Source: Ceratotherium simum simum
Taxonomy: Eukaryota > Chordata > Mammalia > Perissodactyla > Rhinocerotidae
Length of the DNA stretch: 64,000 nucleotides
Direction of reading: 5' to 3'
NCBI RefSeq assembly: GCF_000283155.1
Contig: NW_004454171.1
Coordinates: forward strand, 11,692,609 to 11,756,608
Shown: in pieces, positions 43,010-55,137 of the stretch
Layout of the letters: the number at the start of each line of letters is the position of its first letter
How positions within the stretch are numbered: position 1 is the first letter of the stretch
Position numbers and translations under genes: made by a program
Notes under the pieces: generated by a model
Databases searched by the model: none
Told to the model about the DNA's origin: nothing
What the model saw: only the letters and a program-made list of their open reading frames with translations

Positions 43010-44890
43010 GTCTTTTACAATGTAGGTTGAAAGCATTTACAGTTATTGCAATTGCTTACGCATTTAGGCGTACTGTACCATCTTATTTTGTGTTTTGAAT
43101 TTACCTCGTTTTTTCTTTTTTCCTCCTTAACTCATTTTTGTGTAATTAATCATTTTCCTTATTTCTTTTTATTTTTTCTGCTATAATCTTTCGTTTCCCA
43201 AACTTATGCATTCCAGTTCTTATACTTTTTACCCTTAAAGTTTTCACATGTAATCTTAATTTTAAGTCTAGATTTAATCAATGTCTCTAATCTTTCAAAT
43301 AACAGAAGGACTTCCTTCTCTGCACCTCCCACCCATGTTATGTTATTACTGTTTAATGTCTACCTTTTTTTTTAGTAAATCCCCATAATTAGATGTTTTA
43401 AATACTACTTTACTTGCACGTCTGTTTACAAAATTCTTCATTCACCATTCTTTTCTGAATTTAATTTCCTTCTTTCTGAGGGATATCTTTCAAATGTGGA
43501 GTCAGAGTAGCAGATGTTCTTATTCTTTGTAAGTCAGAAATTGCCCTTATTTTGTCCTCACTAGTAAATAATAATTTATCTGAGCATACTATTCTAGTCT
43601 GACAATTACTTTTCCTCCACACTTTGAAGATATTATTTTGTTGTCTTCTGACATATCTTGTTGCAGATGTAAAGTGTATTGTTATTCTAACTGCCCTTCT
43701 TTGTCAGATACTTAAATTTCTCCCTAGAAGCTTATAAAATTTTCTGCATGCTATTGATATTCTGCACTTTCACAGTTATGTGTCTTGTGTGGGTTTATAT
43801 TTTTATTTATTATCTACTTATCATATTCAAGACCCAGTGTGCTCCTTCACTTTAATTCTAGAATATTCTCACCACCATCACTTTGAATATTGCTTCTTTT
43901 TCATTCTATATTTTCTCTCCTCCTGGAACTTGTATTATATGGGTGTTGACTTTTCTCAATGTGATCTCCATTTCTCTTAACTTCTTTTATGCATTTCCTA
44001 CCTCTGTCTTTCTGCGCTGAATTCTCCATGATGTCCTCAGACTAATATTCCAATTCACCACTTCTTTGTATCCATTTGGTCTATTTTTCAGCCCACTTAC
44101 TTTTTTTATTTAAATGGCTGCAGTTCTAACTTTAGGAAGTCTATTGGTTATTTTCAAATATACCTACTTCTATACAGTTCTGTACTTGCCCTGTGGTTTT
44201 TCCTATTTCCTTTAGTTCTTTGAACATTCTAAATATACTTACATTGATGTTTCTGGTTATTCTACCATTCTATTTCTTGGCACCTACGTTCTCCCCTTTG
44301 TTGGGTCTTCTAATTCTCTCCATGGTACTTTGGTACTCAGATGGTTTGTACTTTTTGAATGTGAGCTCATTTTCAGTGGGGGTTGTTTTCCATTAGAGTT
44401 CTGTAGGAAAGAATACCAATGTGATGGTTGTAGATGCCTCTGCCAGAGAACTACTAATTTCTCCTCTTCCAGAAGAGTTTTCATGTTAATTTCTCAATAT
44501 TGGGTTCTCTACCACATGCATAGTGTAAATTCAGACTTTAAATCTGCAATGGCAATAGCCTGGAGTTCTAATTTCTCTCTGGCGATGTTTTTCCCTGTAG
44601 CCCCAGATGTATGGCAAGCTTCATCACCAATTCTCTGAGCCAGTGCACATTTTCTTGAGGGTCCTTTTTTAATATGCTAGGCAGCCCTTTGTAACTCTGG
44701 GTTTGGTGCAGGTTGCTCAGATCTGAGACTGTGACCTGAACTCCCTCTCCATGGGACTTAAAACTTCAGTCGCCCAAATCTTTATTGCTTTCTCTCATGG
44801 TCCATTTAAGCTTCAGTTCCTGCTCACTGATTTGGCTTTGAATTCCTCTTTATTTCTGACAGCTGAGGATTTCCATTTCTTAATTTTGAA
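43010..44890 (-). mobile_element. HAL1-like (half-L1) LINE, antisense
   Basis: T-rich plus strand, i.e. an A-rich element in antisense. Marker text includes ctcctggaacttgtattata tggg, gatctccatttctcttaact tctttta, ccaattcaccacttctttgt, tggctgcagttctaacttta and agttctttgaacattctaaa. This arrangement is familiar from HAL1/L1 ORF1-only elements. No intact ORF1 frame remains (longest frames on the minus strand about 66 codons). Confidence 0.6.
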
Positions 44891-44937
44891 CTTGGCCTAG
44901 GTATTTACATTTTTATATTTTATTGACATTTCTGTGT

Positions 44938-44974
44938 GTTGAAGTGAAAGGCTGGGAAGCTGTTTCACTTCAAC
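44938..44974. repeat. Perfect 12-bp inverted repeat (hairpin)
   Basis: GTTGAAGTGAAA at 44938-44949 and its exact reverse complement TTTCACTTCAAC at 44963-44974, separated by a 13-base loop. Confidence 0.95.
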
Positions 44975-45049
44975 TCAATCAGTCATATTCATCCTATCTT
45001 TCTAAACACAAATATGATCACATTGCCTTTAATGGGTATGCATTTGCTT

Positions 45050-45210
45050 GAAGAATAAAGTCAACCTCCTTATCTGGCTATTTTAAAAACTCCACGTCCA
45101 GGTGGGATTCTAGCTCCCAGACTTCACCTGCAATCATATCCCTAATTCCCGCATGCCATAATAGCCTAGGTCTCATCCCCCAACATTCCATGAGCATCAC
45201 ATCTTTACTT
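45050..45210 (+). mobile_element. L2 LINE fragment, sense
   Basis: Text gaataaagtcaacctcctta tctggc, gcaatcatatccctaattcc and ccaacattccatgagcatca resembles L2 ('aagtccaaactccttagcctgg'). Confidence 0.5.
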
Positions 45211-47784
45211 TAAGAAATTTCATTTAGGGTTGGCTTCTAGGCCCAATTTCTGTTTCTAATAATGATATTTTGTGACTTTCATCCAGGCTGTGAACCTTCA
45301 AAGTCTATGAGTCTTCCACTTCATTAAATGCAAAATGGAGGTTGAAAGCACAGCTGACTATGTCATCCAGGTCACCAGTGCACTAAACTAAACAAAACCC
45401 AAACAAGAGGGGAAAGTCTCCACTCAAAAGGCCAGCAAAGCTCTGTGGAGACAGGAGCAACTGACCTAGCTGAAGCGAACGTTGAGTTTCATACCGATGC
45501 AGCAGGCCCACGTAGACAGCACCTTAGAGTTCATTCAGTTCTCAGGGCTTAGCTCTCTGCTCTAAGGGAACATCTGCTCTGCCCTCTTTAGAAAGGGTAG
45601 CCTGTTGAGGAGACAGCAGTTATATCTTGTGTGCTTCATTAGAGCAAGGAGATATAGTTCCCTGTGCCCAAAGAAATCCTAGCCACGAATGGGCCAAGAC
45701 ATTGTGATGTAGAGTTAGAATTGCTGGGACATCAGAGAATTGAAGGGAAAAAAAATACCTTAGGAACCAAAGAAATTGCATTTGTAAGCTTCATTTATAT
45801 ACCACGTAGCAAGTGAATCAATAACTTGAAAATGTACAGTGAAGACCGGAAAGGAGTTGATTGCAATCTTCAAAGAGTTGGCAAAAAGAAAAAGTAGCAG
45901 TGCAAATTAAACTCATTCAAAAGAGTAAAGAGAGTTGGTTCAAACCCAAGAAGATTCAACTAGGCTAGCAAAAAATCATTATTCCTAGAAGAGATGACAG
46001 AGGAAAGTAATAGAATATGTAATGTGAATACCAAAAAAATAAAAAAAATAACCCACCCAGATGTTTGTTTTGAGAATTTTTTTCTCACAGCATAATTCAT
46101 GAGAATGCAGAATGCTATCCTTCAAAAGACTGATAAATGTAAAATTAGAAGGTCATCATCAAGTTAAATAGAGTTTTAGTAATTAGGGCAGGATCTGAAG
46201 AAATGAAAAATCACCATTTGAATCTCCAGTTCTAGGCTATTATCCAAAAGTAAAGCCAGTTTAATGTAAAAAAAATCATTCATATTTTATCATTCATTTC
46301 TTATTTATTTTTCAATTTGGACTTGTTTCTCCATCACTTTTAATTTGCACTTAGATATGCATCCTTTTTACTTGTGGGAATATTGTCACATAACTCATCA
46401 ATGACAACATTCTTTTCAACACATCTTTTCCATTCCATACCTTCTCCTCACTCTTCTTTTGCACACACACACACTTCAACCAACTCTCACGCATCTCTGG
46501 GTTGAATGTCTTGGGAATTCCCAACATGGGAATTCCATCTGGTCAGATGATCAGAGATTAACTAAAAGTATTTACCTTACAGTGTCCTCTTCCAGGGCCC
46601 TGGTCTTGAGTTCAAATTGAGGTTTCATTCAATAAACGAGGACTGGGTTAGTGACTAGAGGACTAATAGGAATGATGTAGTCTGCTCTATTGTCTCAGAC
46701 TACACTTTCGTTCTGCCAGCTCTCTCTTCAATATACCTTCGGTGCATGAGACACTGGCAAGGGCATATATCTCCAGCACTGCACTGGAAAAGTAACTCTG
46801 AGCAAAATGCAGACTGATAGAAGCACCATGAACATGACTCATGTTCTTATTGCCCATGCACGTCTCTGTTTAAGAAATGAAAAAAAAAGTTTGGTCAAGA
46901 AAAAATCCAACATTTATTTATATGTTTCCAAAAAATCTGGTTGTGTGTCATGTTAACAAATGCAAAGCATCTGAGTGAATGGCTCCTCTGGCCCCTGCAC
47001 TCACACAAAGAGAAGAAATTCAGAATGTTCAAAGGTACTTCTCACTCAACGTCCTATCGTGCTCACCTCTGCAGAAAGCAGGCCAATTGTCAAGGGGCTC
47101 AGAAAGAAAGATTTACTCACTGTCCTGCAAGATTTTGCAGCATATCTGCAGCATATAATTATAACCTTCCCTGAAGTCTCACAGCAGCTGATTTAAGCCA
47201 TATTTGAACAGTTTCACTTCACCTATCCTCCTAATAAAGATGAAGTACCAGCAAGGAAGGAAAAAAGAAGTGTTGGATTGAAAACATGAGTCAACAACAA
47301 AAAAAGCAATAACTATGTTTATGGCTATGTTCTTGTCTGTATGTCTATATTTTTGTTTGCATTTGTGTCTCTATGTCTATGGAGTTATATATAATGATTT
47401 TATTTATGTAAAATAGTTTTATTTTTATGTATATATTTTTGTTCATATGTATTTCAATATTTCATGAAGTTATATATAATGATTTTAATTTTATATAAAT
47501 GCACATATATTTGTAAGAATATTCATCAATGTCTTTGTCGTGTGTGTGTATGTGTGTGTATACACAAGTAAAAAGTATACCCACCAAGTAAAATTATAGT
47601 ATTCTCACGGTAGTGTCATCAAGATGCAATTAAAGATGTATTTCTTCCATAAAACAGTAGGATACAAGAAAAACAGATCTATACATAAAAAACTGATTTA
47701 ATAGGCATCCTATGTGAAATGAGAAAGCAATCTTTCATCGATTTAAAATTGAAGAAAGGAATATTGTAAACAAAGACAGATGTC
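45211..47784. other. No gene recognised (2.6 kb)
   Basis: Largest interval here without a recognised repeat. It includes a short AC run at 46464-46475, a T/TATG-rich region at 47310-47570 with a duplicated segment, and a TG run at about 47540-47560. Overlapping 73- and 77-codon frames at 46941-47196 have no domain. Confidence 0.45.
47381..47491 (+). repeat. Imperfect tandem duplication, about 86-bp period
   Basis: agttatatataatgatttta occurs at about 47383-47402 and again at about 47468-47487 with similar TATG/T-rich text between. Confidence 0.75.
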
Positions 47785-48240
47785 ATAGGTCAGGTTCCCC
47801 AAGAAACAGATTCTGAGATCAAAATGTGTCTGCATGATGTTTATTGAAGAGAGTGCCCTTGGGAGTAGCACCCTTATAGGGCATGAGGGCAGCAGGATAG
47901 GGCACAGGGGGGAATTGAACTGCTATTCAGCTTCAAAAGAGACCTCAGCTGATCCCAAGGGATGCTCTGGAGCTGGGGTGGCCTTTCAGAGATGTCCCAG
48001 ATTGAGGCACAACAGCTGGACCCTTGCACCTTTGCCTTGACAAGTCATAGGATGTTGGCTGCCCCTGGTGAAGGGGCATAACCTTGGCAAGGGACGGCAT
48101 GTATGGGGATGGACTCAGCTGTGAGCCATCAGCAGTGACACTCTGGGCAGCTGGGGAAATGCGGATCTTAGGCCTGAAGTGGGGGCTGGGTGGTGCACCA
48201 CAGCATCACTACAAGACATCCGCAAGTCCACCTCATTTTT
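47785..48240. repeat. Possible LTR-like repeat, unresolved
   Basis: Text tcaggttccccaagaaacag attctgagatc, tgcatgatgtttattgaaga and ggggctgggtggtgcaccac has the feel of a dispersed mammalian repeat that begins 'ggttctcc..gaagcagactctgag', in an orientation I cannot fix. The family is not identified. Confidence 0.35.
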
Positions 48241-48444
48241 TTTAATGAGGGCTATTATTTATTACTCCAAAGTATAAGTCCACTGTTCTATCAGATATTC
48301 CTTCCAAACATCATCATTTTTCCTCCTGATAATCTGGCTTCTTAGGTCAGTGAGTCAACTGTGGTCCAGCTCTTCCACATGGAAAAGTAGCCTCGATCAC
48401 CTTTTAGAGAAATCTGACTGGCATAAAATGCTAGCCTACCTTGT

Positions 48445-48590
48445 GGAAAGGGCTTCAGTTCCTTTATCTGTACAATAGGGGTGGTAATAATAGTACCTAC
48501 CTCATGGGGTGTGCAGAATAAATTAAATTATGCATGCAAAGGTCATAAAAGAGTACCTGTCACACCATTAGCTATAACCAGCATATGGTT
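48445..48590 (+). mobile_element. MIR SINE 3' part, sense
   Basis: Text cttcagttcctttatctgta caataggggtggtaat, agtacctacctcatggggtg and aaaagagtacctgtcacacc. Confidence 0.8.
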
Positions 48591-49592
48591 TTTAGAGAAC
48601 TCTATAAACTCATATCACTTCATGGTTACCAATGCCTACTCATAATCTGCTTCATAAATCTTCAAGAGTCAGAGGAGCCTCTTTTCAGGTGGTAGCCCAA
48701 GGATTTCACGCTATCCTTGGTTGACTTCCACGTCCTTGACAAGAAAAAAAGTAAGTTTCTCCTCTGTTCTTCGTTTTATCAGGAAACATGGCTTCAACAG
48801 ACAATTGAGAATAGTAGAAAGGCTAGTGTTAGTTCAACTATTCTAAAATCAAAATGCATCATCATTGTCAGACGTCCTCCAACCTTTAATTGCTGGTATG
48901 CATTAATTCTATGCAACAAGTCAAGTATATCAGATACCTGGGGGCACAATTTGCAGAGAGTTTATCTGGGGAGGTTGCCAGGAAACTACATCATTCAAAA
49001 GGAAGATACGCTGTGGCTACTTTGTTGAAATTTTCATATGACCACCTTGCGCTATTGAAAACAATATCTCCTGGCTGAAATGATTATGTAGGCAAAATCT
49101 GTGGAGCCTCACTCACTCATTCATCACTCACTCATCCCTCACTTATGTTGGGGCAGATACGGAAGAGTTTTCTGCAGGTATCCCCTGGCCAACTTCCCTG
49201 CTTGTGCAGCAAGAATCACCACCTACTCAGCGACCATTCTCAGCTTTCATGAGAGGACTCTTGCTTTACCCACATCTTCCCTGACTGGAAAAGCCCACAG
49301 ACTTGCCCTTAATCTGCAGCCTAATGTGTCTATACCAGGTCCTGCCACCAACGAGAGCCTTCAGTTCTCTGCTCTCCAGTCTCACAAAGCCCTAATGAGA
49401 GAAATATTTCCAAAAATGTCCTGAATGACATTCAGTCATTCAGTCTTCACAATCAGGAGCCCTTCACCTTAATTTGGAAGAAATTTAGGGAATATACGAA
49501 CACTGTCAAGATGAGGATTTTTGTGTTTATGTCCATGTGCATATTTTTCTGGAGGGATAGCTTAATAATTTTAATTAGGTTTTCAAAGGACT
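48591..49592. other. No gene recognised
   Basis: Frames of 103 codons (48717-49028) and 107 codons (49101-49424) are present on the plus strand. The second contains cactcactcattcatcactc, a degenerate CACTCAT repeat, at its start. No domains recognised. Confidence 0.4.
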
Positions 49593-49848
49593 TGTCATGG
49601 GCAGTGGTTAAGGACAGGCTGAACTCAGCCTGCCTGGGTTATACCTAGTTCCACAACTGTGTGACCTTGGGTGAGTTACTTATCTTTCAGGGCCTTAAAT
49701 TCCTAATCTGTAACGGGAGATAATGACAGTACCTAAGCCTGGGGTTGTTGTGCAGAGTCCACAAGGTAACCTCAGGTATCTGGGTAAAGCACTTTGAATA
49801 ATGCCTGGCCACAGTAGGTGCTCTGTTTAAATTGCTATTATTCTTCTT
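49593..49848 (+). mobile_element. MIR SINE, sense, nearly full length
   Basis: Text gcagtggttaaggacaggct, cctgcctgggttatacctag, aactgtgtgaccttgggtga gttactta, cctaatctgtaacgggagat, cttgaataatgcctggccac agtaggtgctc. Confidence 0.88.
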
Positions 49849-51194
49849 ACTAAAGGAGTCTATAACTCCAAAAAGGTTCAGAAACATTGCTCTGGATATT
49901 CTCAGTTAAACCCTTAGATGGAGTCAGACCATCAGAAAGTCTGAGTTGGACCACGTTCTTTTGGACTTGGCTTTTTTGAATTAGGCCTTAGTATTATACC
50001 ATTGGCCTTCATTGAAGGATAATACAAGAGGCCAACCACACAACACCACTACTTATCTACCGGCCCTGCCCGCCTCTTTATGAGGCCCCATGGGAGAAAT
50101 CTCTCTGCAGACAAGGACACAGGGAAGATGCTTAGGTGAAGAGTGCGTTAGTTTCATTACCTTAGAGAGCCCAGGCTCCTTGTGATGAATCCCATGGCCA
50201 CTGAGAATCTGGGCACCATCTGAGGTCCACATCCAGCAAGGACATGGGACCACGTGGTATGTGTTTCACTGTGTTAAACCTACTTCTAGTTTATAATTTT
50301 GTCACCCATGTTTTGTCTTTGGCCCCGGTTCCCTCAGATGTTATTTAATCCTGTTGTAATTTATGTGGTTTTATGAGCCACATCAAATCCATTGAGGAAT
50401 AAAGTCATTATACACCTAAACAGAGCAACAAATCCTTATAGAATGAGTGTCTTGTTTCCTATTATGGTATTTGTTCTGTTTTATGGGTGTTCTCCATCCC
50501 GTTTAAATGAATTTTGATCTTCTATTGTTGTGAAAATGTAAGAGGCTATAGCGGAGGATTGGTGGGCTGTAAGCAGATAAAAAAGCAATCAAGAGATTTC
50601 TAAGACACCCGGTGGTGATAGTTTTCAAAGCAAACGAAATTGCTCCCAGAAAAATATTATACAGGCAAAGAAAAAGAAATCACTTTAAAATTAATCTTGT
50701 TTATATCCTACAAAGGCATTTCTTGTAGGGCTAATATAGTCTTAATTCTTAGTCTAATAGAACTCTACCCTTTTTGCTGTCTCTTGTATAAACTCTTTTC
50801 TATATTTTAAATCTGACATTCCAAAGAGAGTGATTCTTTGGCTTTTTTATTCAAGCAGAGAATGGAAGCTGCTAGGTTTCCTTGAACAGACATTTCTATT
50901 TCATACATAAGCCCAGTGGCCGTGAGTACAAGAGTGAGTCTTAATAAGTCCAATAAATATTCTGGAGGAAGTTTCTTGGATTCCTTCAGAAAATCAGAAA
51001 TTAATTAGTAGATCTTAATTCTTTAGAGGAATATGCTAAGGGCAGCTTTTATCTCTCTTTATAATCCTCTGGAAGCAGAAGCGTTTTGCCTTCTTCACAC
51101 TTTCCAGAAAGTGCGCCTTTCTTCAGCCAGCCTCCTCTGCAATGTCCAAAAATCAGAGGAAAATTGGAAAAAATAGGCTGAGAAATTGTAAAAC
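49849..51194. other. No gene recognised (1.3 kb)
   Basis: Unique-looking; no open frame above 66 codons. Confidence 0.45.
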
Positions 51195-51320
51195 ACGTAG
51201 CAATTACAATAGCAATAGCTCACATCTGTGTTGTACTTCACAATTTGTCAAGTGATTTCATAAACATTATCTTACATAATCTTAATAAAAGCTCTGATGA
51301 CAAAGTTGAAACTCCTTTGC
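51195..51320 (-). mobile_element. MIR SINE fragment, antisense
   Basis: Text atagctcacatctgtgttgt acttcacaatttg and aaacattatcttacataatc ttaat fits the antisense MIR 3' half. Confidence 0.6.
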
Positions 51321-51333
51321 TGATTTACGAGGC

Positions 51334-51782
51334 TGTTATGGGTTAAATTGTTTCCCCCAAAATTTGTATGTTGAAATCCTAACCCTCAGTACTTCAGGAC
51401 CGTATTTGGAGATAGGGTCTTTTCAGAGGTAATCAAGTAAAAACAAGGTCATTAGGGTGGGCCCTAAACCAATACGACTGTCCTTACAAAAAGGAGAAAT
51501 TCAGAGACAGACAAACATACACAGAGAACGGCGTGTGAAGTTGAAGGCAGAGATGAGAGCGATGCTTCTACAAGCCAAGGAATGCCAAAGATTGCCAGCA
51601 AACCACAAGAAGCTAGGCGATAGGCAGGGAACAGATTCTCCCTCAGAGTCCTCAGAAGGAACCAACCCTGCCAACATCTAGATCTTGGACTTCTAGCGTC
51701 TGGAACTGAGACCATACGTTTCTGTTGTTTAAGCGGCTCTGTTTGTGGTACTTTGTTACAGCAGCCCCAGCAAACTAACGCA
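51334..51782 (+). mobile_element. MLT1A/B-type (ERVL-MaLR) LTR, sense, complete
   Basis: Starts TGTTATGGGTTAAATTG and ends acagcagccccagcaaacta acgca. Interior: tgttgaaatcctaaccctca, gtcattagggtgggccctaa, ccaaggaatgccaaagattg and ttgtggtactttgttacagc. Complete LTR without internal sequence. It probably inserted in or next to an L2, fragments of which follow. The 74-codon plus and 83-codon minus frames here are not genes. Confidence 0.88.
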
Positions 51783-51885
51783 AAGGCTCTTCATGATCTG
51801 CCCCTCTTTTCTTTCTGGCATCTTCTCTCATCCCTTTTTCCAATGGACTCTACACTTCAGCCAAACTGAACATCCTAGTCAGGAC
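51783..51885 (+). mobile_element. L2 LINE fragment, sense
   Basis: Text aggctcttcatgatctgccc and ctacacttcagccaaactga ac is L2-like ('aggcccttcatgatctggcc ... ccagccaaactgga'). Confidence 0.6.
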
Positions 51886-52199
51886 TCTGTGCAGAATCTG
51901 CTAGCTATTGCTATGATGTTAATCAACAGAGGTAGAACGCCTTGCCTGGCAGGAATCACTGAACATTTCAGAATATTTGGGGAGACATAATCTACCCTTT
52001 CTCTCTAGTTTCATGAGATAGACAACAAATGCTAAGGAGGCTACACCCACTCCACCACTAAGTTTTCTGCTTGGTTCCTAACAGAAAATTGCTAAACTCA
52101 AATGATAGCCTATGATTTTAGCTCCAACAATTTGGGGTACATCTTTTTTAAAACACCCCGAAGTGGCATGGAATAATCAGAGGGTCAATTGCTCCAGCT
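51886..52199. other. No gene recognised
   Basis: Unique-looking, no coding signal. Confidence 0.4.
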
Positions 52200-52430
52200 C
52201 ATGGCTGGAGGTGGTGGAGGACAGGAGCACAGCACACAGCTCCTACAAATGGTCCTTTGCCAGATGTTCTGCGACACTCCTTCCATCTAGAGGTGGGGTC
52301 TCTGTCCTCCTCTTGAGTCTGGATGTCTGCTGTGACCCTCTGACTAACAGAAGACACAAGGCTGGTTTCCAGGCCAGGCCTTAAGAGACTGGCATCTTCC
52401 TCTTCCTGCCTAGTATTTTCTTTCCACACC
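52200..52430 (+). mobile_element. Possible MLT1J-type LTR fragment
   Basis: Text ctccttccatctagaggtgg ggtctctgtcctcctcttga, gtctggatgtctgctgtgac and ccaggccttaagagactggc resembles the middle of old MLT1 (J/K/L) LTRs. The overlapping frames (90 codons plus, 76 minus) are not genes. Confidence 0.45.
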
Positions 52431-52727
52431 CTGATGGACTGTCTTTCACATCACACTCCAAAGACCATTGTTCTAGAGGAAGAGGCAAAACAAGGAATAA
52501 AGAAATGCCTTTCATAAGCATCTCGTTTAACTTGTGGCTGAAGAATTGGATTCGTAGCCTCTCAGAATGCTGTCAGCGGCAGGGACCCTAAAGATCTTCT
52601 AACATATCACTCTTCTGAATTTAAATCTCCTCTCTGGTTCAAGAGAATAGGTAGCTGTAGAAAGTACAGATGCTATTTGTTTGCTGAGATGAACAACAAC
52701 CTCTACCCTAACTTGGAATAACAGAAT

Positions 52728-52950
52728 CGTGAGTTTGGTGTCAGGTATACGTAAGTTTGGAATCAGACATACTTACTAACTGTGTGGCCTTGAGCAAGTT
52801 GCTTAATCTCTCAGAAATTCAGTTTCCTTCTTTCTGAAATAGAGATAACAATATCTTATCTTCCAAGGTGGTTGTGAACAGTAAACGGATAATGAATATA
52901 AAGTGCCCAATTGTACCAGTCATACGAGTGTTCCATAAAGATACCCCATC
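52728..52950 (+). mobile_element. MIR SINE, sense
   Basis: Text tggaatcagacatacttact, aactgtgtggccttgagcaa gttgcttaatctctcag, cagtttccttctttctgaaa and gttgtgaacagtaaacggat. Confidence 0.85.
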
Positions 52951-53269
52951 ATCGTCCAGCGGGACAGAGTCTTTCTCTCTCAATTCCTCAGGCCCGATAA
53001 TACCCTTATGTCTACTCAGGCCCCTCATGGGGAAGGGTGGTATGGCTGGAATATTCCATATATGCATTATAGCATGGTCAATATTTGTACTAAATACACA
53101 TCTTACACAGTCCTTAAGTCATTGTACCCAAAGTACTCCGCTCCTGTGTAGGCCCCCGTAGGTGTAGCCATTTTGTAATTCTGTGGGCATTTGGCTGAAG
53201 GTGGAGACTCTGGAGCCCTTCAGGGTATCCAAGGGAATGTGAGAGACATACAGCAGGCAGCCTCTGAGG

Positions 53270-53375
53270 AAGGCGACATGGGTGTTATCATCTCCATTGT
53301 ACAAACGGCGAAACTGAGGTTTAGAGAGGTGAAATGCTCTTCCCTCACACACCACTGTGCCCCTTAGGAACCTAA
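53270..53375 (-). mobile_element. MIR SINE fragment, antisense
   Basis: Text tatcatctccattgtacaaa cggcgaaactgaggtttaga gaggtgaaa is the antisense MIR centre. Confidence 0.75.
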
Positions 53376-54500
53376 GCTAACATCTTTGTGCAGCTTGTAA
53401 CGAGATGGAGATAATTTTATATTCCAGATTTCCTTTGCAAAATACTGAGATAAGCATCAGGGGTAGAAGCTGAGACCTCCAAGAAGACTAGTGAGGGGGA
53501 AGGGGGGCAATCTGCTTCTTCAGTGAGAGGGAGGTTGGGGGGGAGAGATCAAGAAAGAGGGAGGAAGAGCCAGGGAGACATCAAAGGGAAGTCACTTCCT
53601 GAGTGACCCCTCCCCATGGACCCCAAATCGTTAATAAAGACTACTAAAATCAGGAGATGTTGTCAATGGGGCTTTTCTTGTAAAAACTGATTGGGGAAGA
53701 GGCTGTGCTCTGTGCCAGGGCGGGCCAGGTGAGGAGAAGCTGTTGCACAGACCTGGGAGCACTGAGGCTGTGTCCCCCGAGGAAGGAAGCCCCAGGGCTC
53801 CCAGCTCTCCCACAAAGGACTCTGGGTTGTCACAAACTGAGAAACTGAGTCAGGCCAGGTGGAAGCAGCTCTTCAAAGAGTAAGAGGCCCCCTGATGTTG
53901 TGTTACAAGTGGTAAAACCGACTGATATTCAAGTGCCCTCTGACAGTCAGATAAAAGAATATATCTTTATGTTTTTATCACCCAAAGAGACATGCACATG
54001 TACGTTAAAATCAGCATACCTTTTCCAGGGCATTTTTAGGTTAAGGTAAGTAATTATGCATTTATTTTGTTTAATACCTTTGTAAGTCTGGTTTATTCTA
54101 CATTGGATGAATCGTATATTCCATGTTTATTTCAGGAAATCCAAAATTTTGTTCTGAAATTTGACAGAATGAAAACCAAAGCATGTATTATCTATGAAGT
54201 GACTCACAGTTGTTAACAAAAATCAAATCCTCCCTAAAATAGATAACTGCAATTTTGTCAGTTAAATAAAAACAGGAACAACAGCCTTTTCTGCCTTCGT
54301 AAGCAAAGCCTGAGAGAAAATGTGTCCTTTAGTGAAAACTTGAGCTTTCCTTGGTCCCCTATAATCAGAGGGAGGTAGAAAGCAGAACCAAGTGGGTCAG
54401 CTTCCTTGCTACTCAACTTACCCACAAGTCCAGTTATCGTATGAAAGATTTTTACCCCCAAAACATTCATTTCATATATGTTGGGATATTCTCAAAAATA
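53376..54500. other. No gene recognised; G-rich patch
   Basis: G-rich patch at about 53494-53550 with several G runs but long spacers. Frames up to 70 codons without domains. Confidence 0.45.
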
Positions 54501-54513
54501 TTTAAGTACTTTC

Positions 54514-54766
54514 CTTTCCTTTTTTTTTTGGTGAGGGAAATTGGCCCTGAGCTAACGTCCGTTGCCAGTTTTCCTCTTTTTGCTTGAGGAAAATTGGCCT
54601 TCAGCTAACATCCGTGCCCATCCCCCTCTATTTTATATGTGGGATGCCTGCCACAGCATGGCTTGATGAGTAGTGTGTAGGTCCGTGCCTGGGATCTAAA
54701 CCAGGGAAGCCCAGGCCACCAAAGTGGAGCGTGTGATCTTAAGGAGTATGCCACCAGACTGGCCCC
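54514..54766 (-). mobile_element. ERE SINE (long type), antisense, with perfect target duplication
   Basis: Antisense ERE: poly-T at 54521-54530, two tail units seen as ggccctgagctaacgtccgt and ggccttcagctaacatccgt, then tatgtgggatgcctgccaca gcatggcttgatgagtag, and the head complement at the right (gtatgccaccagactggccc). Perfect 13-bp flanking repeat TTTAAGTACTTTC at 54501-54513 and 54767-54779. Confidence 0.92.
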
Positions 54767-54868
54767 TTTAAGTACTTTCTGATCAGTGATCATGGCCATC
54801 ATTGAGAAACGAGCATCTCAGAAGAACTGGACAATGGAGAAGCATCCACTTAAAAAAACAAACTCTGA

Positions 54869-55106
54869 GAGGCCGGCCTGGTGGCATAGCAGTTAAGTTC
54901 GCCACTTCGCTTCGGAAGCCCAGGGTTCACAGGCCCAGATCCCAGGTACGGACATATACACCGCTCATCCAGCCATGCTGTAGCAGGCATCCCACATATA
55001 AAGTAGAGGAAGATGGACACGGATGTTAGCCCAGGGCCAATCTTCCTTAGCAAAAAGAGGAGGATTGGCAACAGATGTTAGCTCAGGGCTAATCTTCCTC
55101 AACCAA

Positions 55107-55127
<21 letters not shown>
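54869..55127 (+). mobile_element. ERE SINE (long type), sense, with AAT-rich tail
   Basis: Head gaggccggcctggtggcata gcagttaag, tail units ggacacggatgttagcccag and gaggattggcaacagatgtt. The A-tail has evolved into an (AAT)8 run at about 55106-55130 followed by a CAAA-rich end. It lies head to head with the antisense ERE about 100 bp to the left. Confidence 0.9.

Positions 55128-55134
<7 letters not shown>

Positions 55135-55137
<3 letters not shown>

Noticed and set aside
53494..53550. G-rich patch as a G-quadruplex
   Set aside because: G runs are present but the spacers between four usable runs are too long for the canonical motif.
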